Shown here piece after piece: positions 20,903 to 29,421 of a DNA stretch of 64,000 nucleotides. The stretch spans positions 1 through 64,000 of the forward strand of contig JAEULQ010000068.1 in assembly GCA_016792685.1 (NCBI GenBank), given 5' to 3'. Source of the DNA: Tabrizicola sp. GTDB taxonomy: Bacteria > Pseudomonadota > Alphaproteobacteria > Rhodobacterales > Rhodobacteraceae. Position numbers and translations under genes: made by a program. The notes below the pieces were generated by a model. That model did not search any database and was not told the origin of the DNA. It saw only the letters and a list, made by a program, of their open reading frames with translations. The number at the start of each line of letters is the position of its first letter. The stretch's first letter is position 1.

Positions 20903-22382
20903 TCATCGCCTCCGCGACCGGCATGGCGTCCAGATAACGGCGCACCCGCCAGTTGCGAAAGCCCCAATCGCGCCAACCCTCGATCCGGGGCGGGTCGACC
21001 CTGCAGCGTTCGAACTCGTAGGTCTCGGAAGAAAACGCCTCGAAGTCGCGCCCCGAGGCCGCAATGGCCGCCGCTGCCGTCGGACCAAGGCTGCAGACAT
21101 AGGTCCCGTCGAAACTCGGCCGAGACAGGTTTTCCGCCGCGATGATCGCCGCGAAATTCACGAAACTGGCAGCATACAGCGTCGCCACCCCCATTCCCGC
21201 CGACCGCAGCAAAAGCCAGAGGTTCGGCAGATCGCGAGCAACCTGCCAGGCCACCAGACCCAGCCCCCCCGCCACCAGCCCCATCCAGATCGCCGCATAA
21301 AGCCGCAGATAGGTCAGGCCAAAGGCCTCCACATAGAACTCCAGCCGCAAGAGCGCGGAAAGCGTCAGGGCCACGTTCTGCCCGATCCACAGCATCAAAA
21401 GCCAGCGCAGCCGCCGGTTTTCCCGCGCAAAGGGCCGGGCAGCCAGGGCGAAGGCCCCGGCCAGAAGGGCCGTCACCAACAACGGATAGGCGCCCCGATG
21501 CGCATATTCAGCGGCGGTCATGCCGTCGGGAAGCGCGGCACCGCCCCAAAGGTAGATCGCATCCATCCCGCTTTGAGCCGCCAGGATCAGGTTGAACAGC
21601 ACCAGTCCACGCCCGACCGAACCTGCGCTGGGCGCTGGCAGCCTCGGCCACGCAAACGATCCCGATCCGCCGATCGCACGGTAAGGGGCAATCAGGGGCC
21701 AGACGAGGATTGCCGAGCCCGTCCAGAAGAAGACCCGCGCGATCCAATCCGTCCCGATCTCGAACTGCGCAAGGCTGGTCAGCGCCTCGCCCAGGATCGG
21801 GTTGGCCTGGACCAAGAGGCCGATCAAGACAAGCGCGCCGCCCAGCGGAAAGGCCCATGAGCGGACATGACGCCGGTGGTCGCGCAAAAGGTCGCTGCGG
21901 GACAGCTCGGCGCCAAGCGCGGCACCGTCGATAATTCCGCGCAAAGGCATGTCCCGCACGAGGCCAAGGATGCGGCGGCCCATGACGTCCGCTCCGCCGG
22001 TGGCCAGGACAAGGCTCATAATAAGGCCGGCGGTCAGGAAGGTTATCGACAGGGCCTGAACATGATCAATGACCGGCAGGACCGCCACAGCCAGAAGCAG
22101 CGCCGGTCTCAGCCTCGGCTGGCCCGGGTTCAAGGCCATGACTGCGACAAGCACCGCCCCGGCAAAGACCGCAAGCGAGAGGCCGGGCGCATGGCCATAG
22201 AACAGAAGATCGGCCAAAGCGACCAGACCTGCCAAAGCCGCAGCTCGGCCACCCGTGCCATCCGCTCTTCCCAGGGCGCCAGGGCGCTGGGGTGCTGGTG
22301 GGCTGTCGGTCTCGCTCGCCAGCCACCACATGTCCACGATCAGCGCCTGCGGCACGCCTCGGACGACCAGTTCTCTTGTCAT
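20880..22382 (-). CDS. Multi-pass membrane protein, DUF4173/DUF4153-like
   Basis: 500 residues starting MTRELVVRGVPQALIVD at ATG 22382, with AGGGGC about eight bases upstream. At least ten hydrophobic segments run through the protein (for example LAGLVALADLLFYG, LLLAVAVLPVIDHV, AFPLGGALVLIGLLVQA). The C-terminal 100 residues (YVCSLGPTAAAAIAASG, RRYLDAMPVAEA) look soluble. The arrangement matches the DUF4173 family of unknown function, often linked to two-component genes. It opens the operon with the response regulator and kinase, so it may supply the membrane signal that the short-loop kinase lacks. Confidence 0.75.
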   Translation of the reverse strand: MTRELVVRGVPQALIVDMWWLASETDSPPAPQRPGALGRADGTGGRAAALAGLVALADLLFYGHAPGLSLAVFAGAVLVAVMALNPGQPRLRPALLLAVAVLPVIDHVQALSITFLTAGLIMSLVLATGGADVMGRRILGLVRDMPLRGIIDGAALGAELSRSDLLRDHRRHVRSWAFPLGGALVLIGLLVQANPILGEALTSLAQFEIGTDWIARVFFWTGSAILVWPLIAPYRAIGGSGSFAWPRLPAPSAGSVGRGLVLFNLILAAQSGMDAIYLWGGAALPDGMTAAEYAHRGAYPLLVTALLAGAFALAARPFARENRRLRWLLMLWIGQNVALTLSALLRLEFYVEAFGLTYLRLYAAIWMGLVAGGLGLVAWQVARDLPNLWLLLRSAGMGVATLYAASFVNFAAIIAAENLSRPSFDGTYVCSLGPTAAAAIAASGRDFEAFSSETYEFERCRVDPPRIEGWRDWGFRNWRVRRYLDAMPVAEAMNEDTRRG

Positions 22383-22487
22383 GTCTTCTGCCCCTTTCGG
22401 TCTTGTGGTCGAAAGAGGTGCCACAAGCCCCGTGCAGGCCCCGAGCGAGGCTTGTGCAGAAGTCGTGCAGAAAGGCCTACCGCAACG

Positions 22488-23243
22488 CTAGCCTGCGACC
22501 TGAACGGTTGTCCCCCAGGCCTCGCATTTGCGCATCAGGTCCAGGGGCAGGGGCTGGTCGGTGAAGAAGGTGGTGATCTCTGACAGCGAGGCCAGCCGCG
22601 CCGGGGCTGAGCGGTCAAGCTTGGAGTGGTCGGCCACCAGGCAGATCTTCCGAGACTGCTGGATGATGGCCTTCGACACCCGCACTTCGGCCAGGTCAAA
22701 GTCCAGAAGGTCGCCGTCCCGATCCAGCGCCGAGACCCCGATCACCGCATAATCGACCTTGAACTGCTCGAAGAACTGGGTGGTCAGCTCGCCCACAAGG
22801 CCGCCGTCAGTGCGGCGCAGGGCGCCACCCGCGACCACGATCTCGCAGCCCGGGTTCGCCACCAGGATGTTCGCCACGTTCATGTTGTTGGTGATGACCG
22901 TGATGTTGCGATGCGATAGAAGCTCGCGGGCGACGGCCTCGGTCGTGGTGCCAAGGTTCAGGATCAGGCTGCAGTTGTCCGGAATGGTCGCGGCACAGGC
23001 CCGCGCGATCGCCGCCTTGGCCCCCTCATTCATCCGCCGCCGCGCTTCATAGCCGATGTTGGCGACCCCGGTCCGCAGCACGGCGCCGCCATGCACCCGG
23101 TCAAGATGGCCCGCGTCGGCCAGATCTGAAAGGTCGCGCCGGATCGTCTGCAGCGTGACATCGAAGCGCTGGGCCAGATCCTCGACCGCCACTCGACCCT
23201 CGGCCCGGGCGAGTTCCAGAATCTCGCTCTGTCGAAAATTCAT
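22488..23243 (-). CDS. glpR: DeoR-family repressor GlpR
   Basis: About 251 residues from ATG 23243; a TTG two codons upstream is an alternative, as AAGGGA is better spaced from it. The N-terminal helix-turn-helix is typical of the DeoR family (VEDLAQRFDVTLQTIRRDLSDL, split), followed by HLDRVHGGAV. The sugar-phosphate-binding part has LNLGTTTEAVA, VITNNMNVA and the C-terminal VADHSKLDR. GlpR represses glycerol genes and is released by glycerol-3-phosphate. It is divergent from glpD, with 242 bases between the starts carrying TTTCG-type boxes. Confidence 0.92.
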   Translation of the reverse strand: MNFRQSEILELARAEGRVAVEDLAQRFDVTLQTIRRDLSDLADAGHLDRVHGGAVLRTGVANIGYEARRRMNEGAKAAIARACAATIPDNCSLILNLGTTTEAVARELLSHRNITVITNNMNVANILVANPGCEIVVAGGALRRTDGGLVGELTTQFFEQFKVDYAVIGVSALDRDGDLLDFDLAEVRVSKAIIQQSRKICLVADHSKLDRSAPARLASLSEITTFFTDQPLPLDLMRKCEAWGTTVQVAG

Positions 23244-23249
23244 TGCCAA

Positions 23250-23485
23250 GCCCGATCCCTTTCGCTTTGCGCGTTTTGCCTTTCTGTCACACGGGCCCAG
23301 ACCTGTCAGCGATTTTTTCGCTTTCGCAGGCGCGCGGTATTTTGCGTTTGCGGCAAATCACCTTCAGGTTGTCGAATCGAACCCCATGGAATGTTCGCTT
23401 TCGAAAAAATCGCGCCTAAACGAAAGAAATCCGTTGACGAGTTTGTGACAAAAGGCGCAGTTTCCGCCGCGGGGGAGGAATCTAA
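23250..23485. promoter_or_regulatory. glpR-glpD divergent control region with TTTCG repeats
   Basis: The region is AT-richer than its surroundings and contains repeated TTTCG / CGAAA units. Examples are CTTTCGCTTTGCG near 23259, TTTTTCGCTTTCGC near 23313, TTCGCTTTCGAAAA near 23394 and AACGAAAGAAA near 23419. DeoR-type GlpR proteins of alphaproteobacteria bind repeated TTTCG-like elements, so these are likely GlpR operators. GTTGACGAGTTTGTGACAAAA near 23433 may include the glpD promoter, but no clear -10 element is visible. GGGGGAGG precedes the glpD GTG. Confidence 0.55.
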
Positions 23486-25078
23486 GTGACGAACGTGACC
23501 GCAGAGGTTGTAACTGACCTCTTCATCATAGGTGGCGGGATCAATGGCTGCGGCATCGCCCGTGACGCCACCGGTCGCGGTCTGACCGTTACACTGGCCG
23601 AACAGGGCGACCTTGCGCAGGGCACGTCCTCGGCCTCGACCAAGCTCTTTCATGGCGGCCTGCGCTACCTCGAATACTTCGAGTTCCGCCTGGTCCGTGA
23701 AGCGCTGGAAGAACGCGAGACCCTTCTCGTCGCGATGCCGCACATCTCTTGGCCGATGCGCTTTGTGCTGCCGCTCTCACCCGGCATGCGGTTCGAGACC
23801 GACACCCCCACGTCGCGCCTTCTGCGCTGGGTGATGCCCTGGGCGCGCGGGCGGCGGCCCGACTGGCTGATCCGTCTCGGTCTTTACCTCTACGACACGA
23901 TGGGCGGTCGCAAGATCCTGCCCGCGACCCGCACGCTCAACCTGACGAAGGATCCCGCGGGGCGTCCGCTGAAACCCGAATTCCACAAGGCCTTCGAGTA
24001 TTCCGATTGCTGGGTCGAGGATTCCCGCCTCGTCGCGCTGAACGCCCGCGACGCCGCGCAGCGCGGTGCCAGGATCATGACCCGCACACGCGTCGTGTCT
24101 GCCGAACGGCAGGGCGATCTTTGGCTGATCACGACTGAGGGCCCGCAAGGCGTCGCCCTGCACAAGGCCCGTGCGCTGGTCAATGCCGGCGGGCCCTGGG
24201 TCGAGGATGTGATCCGCAATGTCGCGCGCATCAACTCGTCCGAAGGTGTCCGCCTTGTCCGGGGCAGCCATATCGTCACCCGCAAGCTGTTCGACCATGG
24301 CCGCTGCTACTTCTTCCAGGGCCAGGACGGCCGCATCATCTTCGCTATCCCTTACGAGCAGGACTTCACCCTAATCGGCACCACCGACAAGGACCACAAG
24401 GGCGCTCCGAAAGAGGCGCATTGCACCGATGAGGAGCGCGACTATCTGCTGACCTTCGCCAGCCAGTACTTCGCCCGGCCCGTAACCCGCGACGACGTGG
24501 TCTGGACCTATTCCGGTGTCCGTCCTCTGTACAACGACGGGGCCAAGTCGGCCACAGCGGCGACGCGCGACTATGTGCTCAGCCTCGACCAGACCGGGGC
24601 GCCGTTGCTTAATGTCTTTGGCGGCAAGATCACCACTTACCGCCGCCTTGCCGAATCCGCGCTGGCGAAGCTGACCCCGTTCTTCCCTCAGGCCAAGCCC
24701 GCCTGGACGGCGCGCGTGCCGCTGCCGGGCGGCGATTTCCCGCATGACGGCGTGGCCGCGCTGACCGCGAAACTGAAGTCGGAATATCCGTTCCTGACCG
24801 AATACTGGGCCGGTCGCCTGATCCGAGCCTATGGCACCGACGCATTCGCGATCTTCGGCAAGGCAACAACGCCCGAGGCGCTGGGCCGCGACTTTGGCGC
24901 CACGCTGACCGAAGCCGAGGTCCGCTGGCTGATGGCACATGAATTCGCTGCAAGCGCCGCCGACATCGTCTGGCGCCGCTCCAAACTGGGCCTGCGTCTG
25001 ACACCAGATCAGGTCGAGGCACTTGACCGCTTCATGGCGGGCGCTGCCAGCCGGGCGATCAGCCCGGCTGCGGAATAG
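23486..25078 (+). CDS. glpD: Aerobic glycerol-3-phosphate dehydrogenase
   Basis: 530 residues from GTG 23486, with GGGGGAGG seven bases upstream. The N-terminus has the FAD motif LFIIGGGINGCGIARDA. It is followed by the family's GTSSASTKLFHGGLRYLE segment and RLVREALEERE. The C-terminal GlpD cap domain includes WTYSGVRPLYNDGA and FGGKITTYRRLAE. The enzyme oxidises glycerol-3-phosphate to dihydroxyacetone phosphate at the inner membrane and feeds electrons to quinone. It is the first gene of the glpD-glpSTPQUV unit, with the transporter ATPase gene starting nine bases after its stop. Confidence 0.96.
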   Translation: MTNVTAEVVTDLFIIGGGINGCGIARDATGRGLTVTLAEQGDLAQGTSSASTKLFHGGLRYLEYFEFRLVREALEERETLLVAMPHISWPMRFVLPLSPGMRFETDTPTSRLLRWVMPWARGRRPDWLIRLGLYLYDTMGGRKILPATRTLNLTKDPAGRPLKPEFHKAFEYSDCWVEDSRLVALNARDAAQRGARIMTRTRVVSAERQGDLWLITTEGPQGVALHKARALVNAGGPWVEDVIRNVARINSSEGVRLVRGSHIVTRKLFDHGRCYFFQGQDGRIIFAIPYEQDFTLIGTTDKDHKGAPKEAHCTDEERDYLLTFASQYFARPVTRDDVVWTYSGVRPLYNDGAKSATAATRDYVLSLDQTGAPLLNVFGGKITTYRRLAESALAKLTPFFPQAKPAWTARVPLPGGDFPHDGVAALTAKLKSEYPFLTEYWAGRLIRAYGTDAFAIFGKATTPEALGRDFGATLTEAEVRWLMAHEFAASAADIVWRRSKLGLRLTPDQVEALDRFMAGAASRAISPAAE

Positions 25079-25087
25079 GGGGATGGG

Positions 25088-26176
25088 ATGACGCTGGAAC
25101 TTCAGGGCGTATCGCGATCGGTCGGGGGCAGGGTGCATATCCACCCAACCGATCTGCGCCTGGAAAACGGAACGATGAATGTCCTTCTGGGGCCGACGCT
25201 GTCGGGCAAGACCAGCCTGATGCGGTTGATGGCGGGCCTCGACAAGCCCACGACCGGGCGCATTCTCTGGGAAGGTCAGGACGTGACCGGGGTCAAGGTC
25301 CAGGACCGCAAGGTCGCGATGGTCTACCAGCAGTTCATCAACTACCCCGGACTCACGGTCTATGAAAACATCGCCTCGCCCTTGCGTCTGATGGGGCGTT
25401 CGCAGGCCGAGATCGACAAGGCTGTCCGCCAGACCGCCGAGATGCTGCGCCTGACGCCGATGCTGACCCGAAAGCCGCTGGAGCTGTCTGGCGGCCAGCA
25501 ACAGCGCTGTGCGCTGGCCCGCGCGCTGGTGAAAGGTGCAGGGCTCGTGCTTCTGGACGAACCGCTCGCCAACCTCGACTACAAGCTGCGCGAGGAACTG
25601 CGGGTGGAAATCCCCCGGATCTTCGAGGCCTCGGGCGCGATCTTCGTCTATGCCACGACCGAGCCGGAAGAGGCGCTCCTCCTCGGCGGGAATACCGCCG
25701 CGCTCTGGGAAGGCCGTGTCACTCAGTTCGGTCCGACGCCACAGGTCTACCGGATGCCTCAGGACGCAACCACCGCCCGGGTCTTCTCGGACCCGCCGAT
25801 GAACTTTGTCCCCTGCCACAAGGAAAGCGCCCGCCTCACCTTCGGCGAAAGCGCCCATGCTCCGGCAGAAGGTCCGACGCGCGATCTGCCCGATGGCACG
25901 TACCTCGCCGGCTTTCGCGCAAACCATGTCATGCTGAACCGCCACTCGGGCGATGCAGTCGAATTCCGCTGCACTGTGGGCGCGACCGAGATCACGGGGT
26001 CAGAGACCTTCGTCCACCTCACCCATGGCGACGACCGCTGGGTCGGGCTGATCCATGGCGTCCATCCGCTGACCGCTGGCGCTCAGACCTCGATCTTCGT
26101 CGAACCGGCGCATGTCTATCTCTTTGACACATCGGGTCGCCTTGCCGCGCCCGCCCCTTATGCGATGGCGGCCTGA
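25088..26176 (+). CDS. glpS: Glycerol ABC transporter ATPase GlpS
   Basis: 362 residues of the sugar-type (MalK/UgpC) ATPase group. Walker A is LGPTLSGKTSL (about 34-44), the Q-loop MVYQQFINYP, the signature LSGGQQQR at 133-140 and Walker B VLLDEP at 154-159. The switch histidine is missing: in FVYATTEPEEA residue 191 is Thr. The C-terminal third is a regulatory OB-type domain (about 240-360). GlpT, encoded next, keeps the switch His but lacks the signature, so the two probably form one working and one degenerate ATP site. The gene directly follows glpD. Confidence 0.93.
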   Translation: MTLELQGVSRSVGGRVHIHPTDLRLENGTMNVLLGPTLSGKTSLMRLMAGLDKPTTGRILWEGQDVTGVKVQDRKVAMVYQQFINYPGLTVYENIASPLRLMGRSQAEIDKAVRQTAEMLRLTPMLTRKPLELSGGQQQRCALARALVKGAGLVLLDEPLANLDYKLREELRVEIPRIFEASGAIFVYATTEPEEALLLGGNTAALWEGRVTQFGPTPQVYRMPQDATTARVFSDPPMNFVPCHKESARLTFGESAHAPAEGPTRDLPDGTYLAGFRANHVMLNRHSGDAVEFRCTVGATEITGSETFVHLTHGDDRWVGLIHGVHPLTAGAQTSIFVEPAHVYLFDTSGRLAAPAPYAMAA

Positions 26177-27247
26177 ATGTCCCGGATCACACTCTCAAAA
26201 CTCGCCCACAGCTACCTGGCCAACCCGACCAGCGATGCCGACTTTGCGCTGAAAGAGATGGACCACGTCTGGCAGGACGGCGGCGCCTATGCGCTGCTGG
26301 GTGCCTCGGGCTGCGGCAAGACCACGCTTCTCAACATCATCTCGGGCCTGGTTCGCCCAAGCCAGGGCCGAGTCCTGTTCGGCGACACGGACGTTACGGA
26401 TGCGGCCACGACCGAACGGAACATCGCCCAGGTGTTCCAGTTCCCGGTGGTCTACGACACGATGACCGTCCGCGACAACCTGGCCTTCCCGCTGCGCAAC
26501 CGTGGCATGGATGCGGCCTACATTGCCAAGCGTGTTGGCCAGATCGCCCAGATGATCGGGATGGAGGACATCCTGTCGAAGAAGGCCCGCGGCCTGACCG
26601 CTGACGCCAAGCAGAAGATCTCGCTCGGCCGCGGCATGGTGCGCGAGGATGTGAATGCGATCCTCTTCGACGAGCCGCTGACCGTTATCGACCCGCATAT
26701 GAAATGGGAACTGCGGACCCAGCTCAAGCAGCTCCACCGCGAGTTCGGTCACACGATGATCTATGTGACTCATGATCAGACCGAGGCGCTGACTTTCGCG
26801 CAGAAGGTCGTGGTGATGCACGAGGGCCGCGTCGTCCAGATGGGCACGCCGGAAGAACTGTTCGAGACACCGGCGCATACCTTCGTCGGCTATTTCATCG
26901 GCTCGCCGGGGATGAACCTGCTTGATGCCGAAATCGCGGGATCCGAGGCGCGCCTGCAAGGCGTCTCGGTGTCGTTGGGTGCGGCCTATGGGCCAACAAC
27001 AGGCCGCACCCAGATCGGCATCCGCCCGGACTATGTGACGGTCTCTGACCAGGGCTTGCCCGTGACGGTTCGTCGGGTCGAGGACGTGGGCCGCCATCGC
27101 ATCGTCCGGGCGGAGTTCGCAGGTCAGCCGCTGAATGCGATTCTGCCAGAAGGCATGACCCTGCCTGCCGACCCGCGCGTCGCCTTCGCTGCAGGCAAGA
27201 TCAACGTCTACGCAAATGACTGGCGCATCGCGCCGATGGGGGCCTGA
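26177..27247 (+). CDS. glpT: Glycerol ABC transporter ATPase GlpT
   Basis: 356 residues. Walker A is LGASGCGKTTL (41-51), the Q-loop VFQFPVVYDT, Walker B ILFDEP (162-167) and the switch histidine is H199 in IYVTHDQTEA. The ABC signature is absent: where LSGGQ should be, the sequence reads GLTADAKQKISLGRG (about 139-153). A C-terminal OB-type domain completes the MalK-like layout. Its start abuts the glpS stop, so the two are made together. This GlpT is an ABC ATPase and should not be confused with the glycerol-3-phosphate antiporter of the same name. Confidence 0.93.
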   Translation: MSRITLSKLAHSYLANPTSDADFALKEMDHVWQDGGAYALLGASGCGKTTLLNIISGLVRPSQGRVLFGDTDVTDAATTERNIAQVFQFPVVYDTMTVRDNLAFPLRNRGMDAAYIAKRVGQIAQMIGMEDILSKKARGLTADAKQKISLGRGMVREDVNAILFDEPLTVIDPHMKWELRTQLKQLHREFGHTMIYVTHDQTEALTFAQKVVVMHEGRVVQMGTPEELFETPAHTFVGYFIGSPGMNLLDAEIAGSEARLQGVSVSLGAAYGPTTGRTQIGIRPDYVTVSDQGLPVTVRRVEDVGRHRIVRAEFAGQPLNAILPEGMTLPADPRVAFAAGKINVYANDWRIAPMGA

Positions 27248-27250
27248 GCG

Positions 27251-28123
27251 ATGGACAAGACCCTGAACAACAAGGCCTGGTTCCTCGTCCTGCCGGTCCT
27301 CGTGCTGGTGGCCTTCTCGGCCATCCTGCCGCTGATGACGGTGGTCAACTACGCCTTCAACGATACCTTCGGGCAGAACGAATTCTTCTGGGCCGGCATC
27401 GACTGGTTCGAAGAGATGGTCACCTCTGACCGCCTGCACGAAGCGCTCGGACGGCAGATCCTGTTCTCTGTCATCATCCTGGCGATCGAGGTGCCGCTTG
27501 GCATCTTCATCGCGCTGAACATGCCGAAGAAGGGATTTTGGGCCTCGTTCTGCCTGGTGCTGATGGCCTTACCGCTTCTCATCCCCTTCAACGTCGTCGG
27601 CACAATCTGGCAGATCTTCGGCCGTGTCGACATTGGCCTTCTTGGCCATACCCTCGCCGCGATGGGGATCGACTACAACTACACCAACGACCCCATCGAC
27701 GCCTGGATCACTGTCATCGTGATGGACGTCTGGCATTGGACCTCGCTGGTCGCGCTCCTCTGCTACGCCGGGCTCCAGTCGATCCCGCAGGCCTACTACC
27801 AGGCCGCCAAGATCGACCAGGCCACCCGCTGGTCCGTCTTCCGCTACATCGAACTGCCGAAGATGAAGGGCGTCCTTCTCATCGCCGTCCTCCTCCGCTT
27901 CATGGACAGCTTCATGATCTATACCGAGCCCTTCGTCGTCACCGGCGGCGGCCCCGGCAACTCGACCACCTTCCTCTCGATCGACCTGGCGAAGATGGCG
28001 ACCGGCCAGTTCGACCTCGGCCCCGCCGCCGCCTTCTCGATCATGTACTTCTTGGTCATCCTCTTGATCTCATGGGTCTTCTACACCGTCATGACCAACC
28101 TTGACCGCGAGGAGAACCGCTGA
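27251..28123 (+). CDS. glpP: Glycerol ABC transporter permease GlpP
   Basis: 290 residues with six hydrophobic helices, the first at about 10-30 (AWFLVLPVLVLVAFSAILPL). The cytoplasmic coupling (EAA) loop is recognisable as YYQAAKIDQATRWSVFRYI followed by ELPKMKG near residue 195. It forms the channel with GlpQ and docks on the GlpS/GlpT ATPases. Its start is four bases after the glpT stop, and its TGA overlaps the glpQ ATG (TGATG). Confidence 0.93.
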   Translation: MDKTLNNKAWFLVLPVLVLVAFSAILPLMTVVNYAFNDTFGQNEFFWAGIDWFEEMVTSDRLHEALGRQILFSVIILAIEVPLGIFIALNMPKKGFWASFCLVLMALPLLIPFNVVGTIWQIFGRVDIGLLGHTLAAMGIDYNYTNDPIDAWITVIVMDVWHWTSLVALLCYAGLQSIPQAYYQAAKIDQATRWSVFRYIELPKMKGVLLIAVLLRFMDSFMIYTEPFVVTGGGPGNSTTFLSIDLAKMATGQFDLGPAAAFSIMYFLVILLISWVFYTVMTNLDREENR

Positions 28124-28926
28124 TGCGTATCCGCTCCTCTGCCATCGTGATGACGGTCTACCTCCTGTTCCTGCTGATCCCGATCTACTGGCTGATCAAC
28201 ATGAGCCTGAAGACCAACACCGAGATCACCTCGACCTTCTCGGTCTGGCCGCAGACCTTCACCCTGCAGAACTACGTGACCATCCTGACCGACCCAAGCT
28301 GGTACATGGGCTATGTCAACTCGCTGATCTACGTCACGATGAACGTGGTCATCTCGCTGACCGTGGCGCTGCCGGCCGCCTATGCCTTCAGCCGCTACAA
28401 CTTCATGGGCGACAAGCACCTGTTCTTCTGGCTTCTAACGAACCGGATGGCCCCGCCCGCCGTCTTCGCGCTGCCGTTCTTCCAGCTTTACTCGTCGGTC
28501 GGCCTCTTCGACACCCACATCGCCATCGCGTTGGCGCACTGCCTATTCAACGTCCCCCTTGCTGTGTGGATCCTTGAAGGCTTCATGCGCGGCGTCCCGA
28601 AAGAGATCGACGAAACGGCCTATATCGACGGCTACTCCTTCCCGAAGTTCTTCATAAGGATCTTCATGCCGCTCATTGCTTCCGGCATCGGCGTGGCCGC
28701 CTTCTTCTGCTTCATGTTCTCCTGGGTAGAACTCCTTCTCTCCCGCACGCTGGCCACCGTGAACGCGAAATCCATCGCCGCCACGATGACCCGCACGGTG
28801 TCGGCCTCCGGCATGGACTGGGGCGTTCTTGCTGCCGCTGGCGTCCTGACCATCGTGCCGGGCGCGCTGGTGATCTACTTCGTCCGCAACTACATCGCCA
28901 AGGGCTTCGCCCTGGGAAGGGTGTGA
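28123..28926 (+). CDS. glpQ: Glycerol ABC transporter permease GlpQ
   Basis: 267 residues with six membrane helices and a MalG-type EAA loop, EIDETAYIDGYSFPKFFI followed by RIFMPLI, near residues 167-190. The first helix (SAIVMTVYLLFLLIPIYWLI) follows a very short cytoplasmic N-terminus. It pairs with GlpP. Its ATG overlaps the glpP stop by one base, and its own end overlaps the start of the small membrane subunit gene by four bases, consistent with a single polycistronic message. Confidence 0.93.
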   Translation: MRIRSSAIVMTVYLLFLLIPIYWLINMSLKTNTEITSTFSVWPQTFTLQNYVTILTDPSWYMGYVNSLIYVTMNVVISLTVALPAAYAFSRYNFMGDKHLFFWLLTNRMAPPAVFALPFFQLYSSVGLFDTHIAIALAHCLFNVPLAVWILEGFMRGVPKEIDETAYIDGYSFPKFFIRIFMPLIASGIGVAAFFCFMFSWVELLLSRTLATVNAKSIAATMTRTVSASGMDWGVLAAAGVLTIVPGALVIYFVRNYIAKGFALGRV

Positions 28927-29333
28927 TGTCACAAACCCGCTGGACTCCGATCTACCTCGCCCTCGCCCTCATCATGGGCGGCATCCTTGCCCTCCTTCTC
29001 TGGGCCGTGCCCTTTGATGACGACGGGGTGCGCGAATGGACCGGGCAGCTGATCCCCGGCTTCTGGATGGCTTGGACCTTTCCGGTCGCGCTTTTCTTCT
29101 GGTGCATCGCGGCGCTTCTGATCATCATGACGCTTCTGGCCATCCGCTTCCCGGAAACCCCTCGCGTCGGCATTCTTCGGATCGAAACGACGCGCGGCGA
29201 CCGGCTGTTCATCACTCTTCTGGGCACGGCCTTCATCCATCTGGGCTGGATCTTCTTTGCGGGTCCTGACGCACTCTGGGGCGCGCTCATCCTCTCCCTC
29301 GCCTATGCCTTCGCGGTCTTCCGCTGGGTCTAG
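28923..29333 (+). CDS. glpU: Small membrane subunit of the glycerol transporter (DUF2160)
   Basis: 136 residues with about four hydrophobic segments (IYLALALIMGGILALLLW; MAWTFPVALFFWCIAALLI; FITLLGTAFIHLGWIFF; LILSLAYAFAVFRWV). It matches DUF2160, encoded at this position in other glp ABC loci, where the gene has been called glpU. Its exact job in transport is not established; it may assist assembly of the permease. The ATG overlaps the glpQ stop (ATGA type). It is followed by a strong intercistronic hairpin before glpV. Confidence 0.85.
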   Translation: MMSQTRWTPIYLALALIMGGILALLLWAVPFDDDGVREWTGQLIPGFWMAWTFPVALFFWCIAALLIIMTLLAIRFPETPRVGILRIETTRGDRLFITLLGTAFIHLGWIFFAGPDALWGALILSLAYAFAVFRWV

Positions 29334-29349
29334 GCAGGGCAATAAAGAC

Positions 29350-29379
29350 CCCCGGGCGGGGGAGTAGGACCGCCCGGGG
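29350..29379 (+). terminator. Intercistronic hairpin upstream of glpV
   Basis: A perfect 10-bp GC-rich stem (CCCCGGGCGG with CCGCCCGGGG) and a 10-base loop lie between glpU and glpV. No T-tract follows. Such hairpins ahead of binding-protein genes usually protect a processed message so that the periplasmic protein outnumbers the membrane parts. Partial termination of the upstream message is the alternative. Confidence 0.7.
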
Positions 29380-29421
29380 CGCACGACACCTGAAACGTCT
29401 CAACATTCTGGGAGGAATCAC

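Noticed and set aside
23433..23460. TTGACG as the -35 of a glpD promoter
   Set aside because: No acceptable -10 hexamer lies 16-18 bases downstream, so I did not list it as a promoter.
24371..25945. 524-codon minus-strand frame over glpD and glpS
   Set aside because: It crosses two real genes on the other strand and has no protein-like motif.
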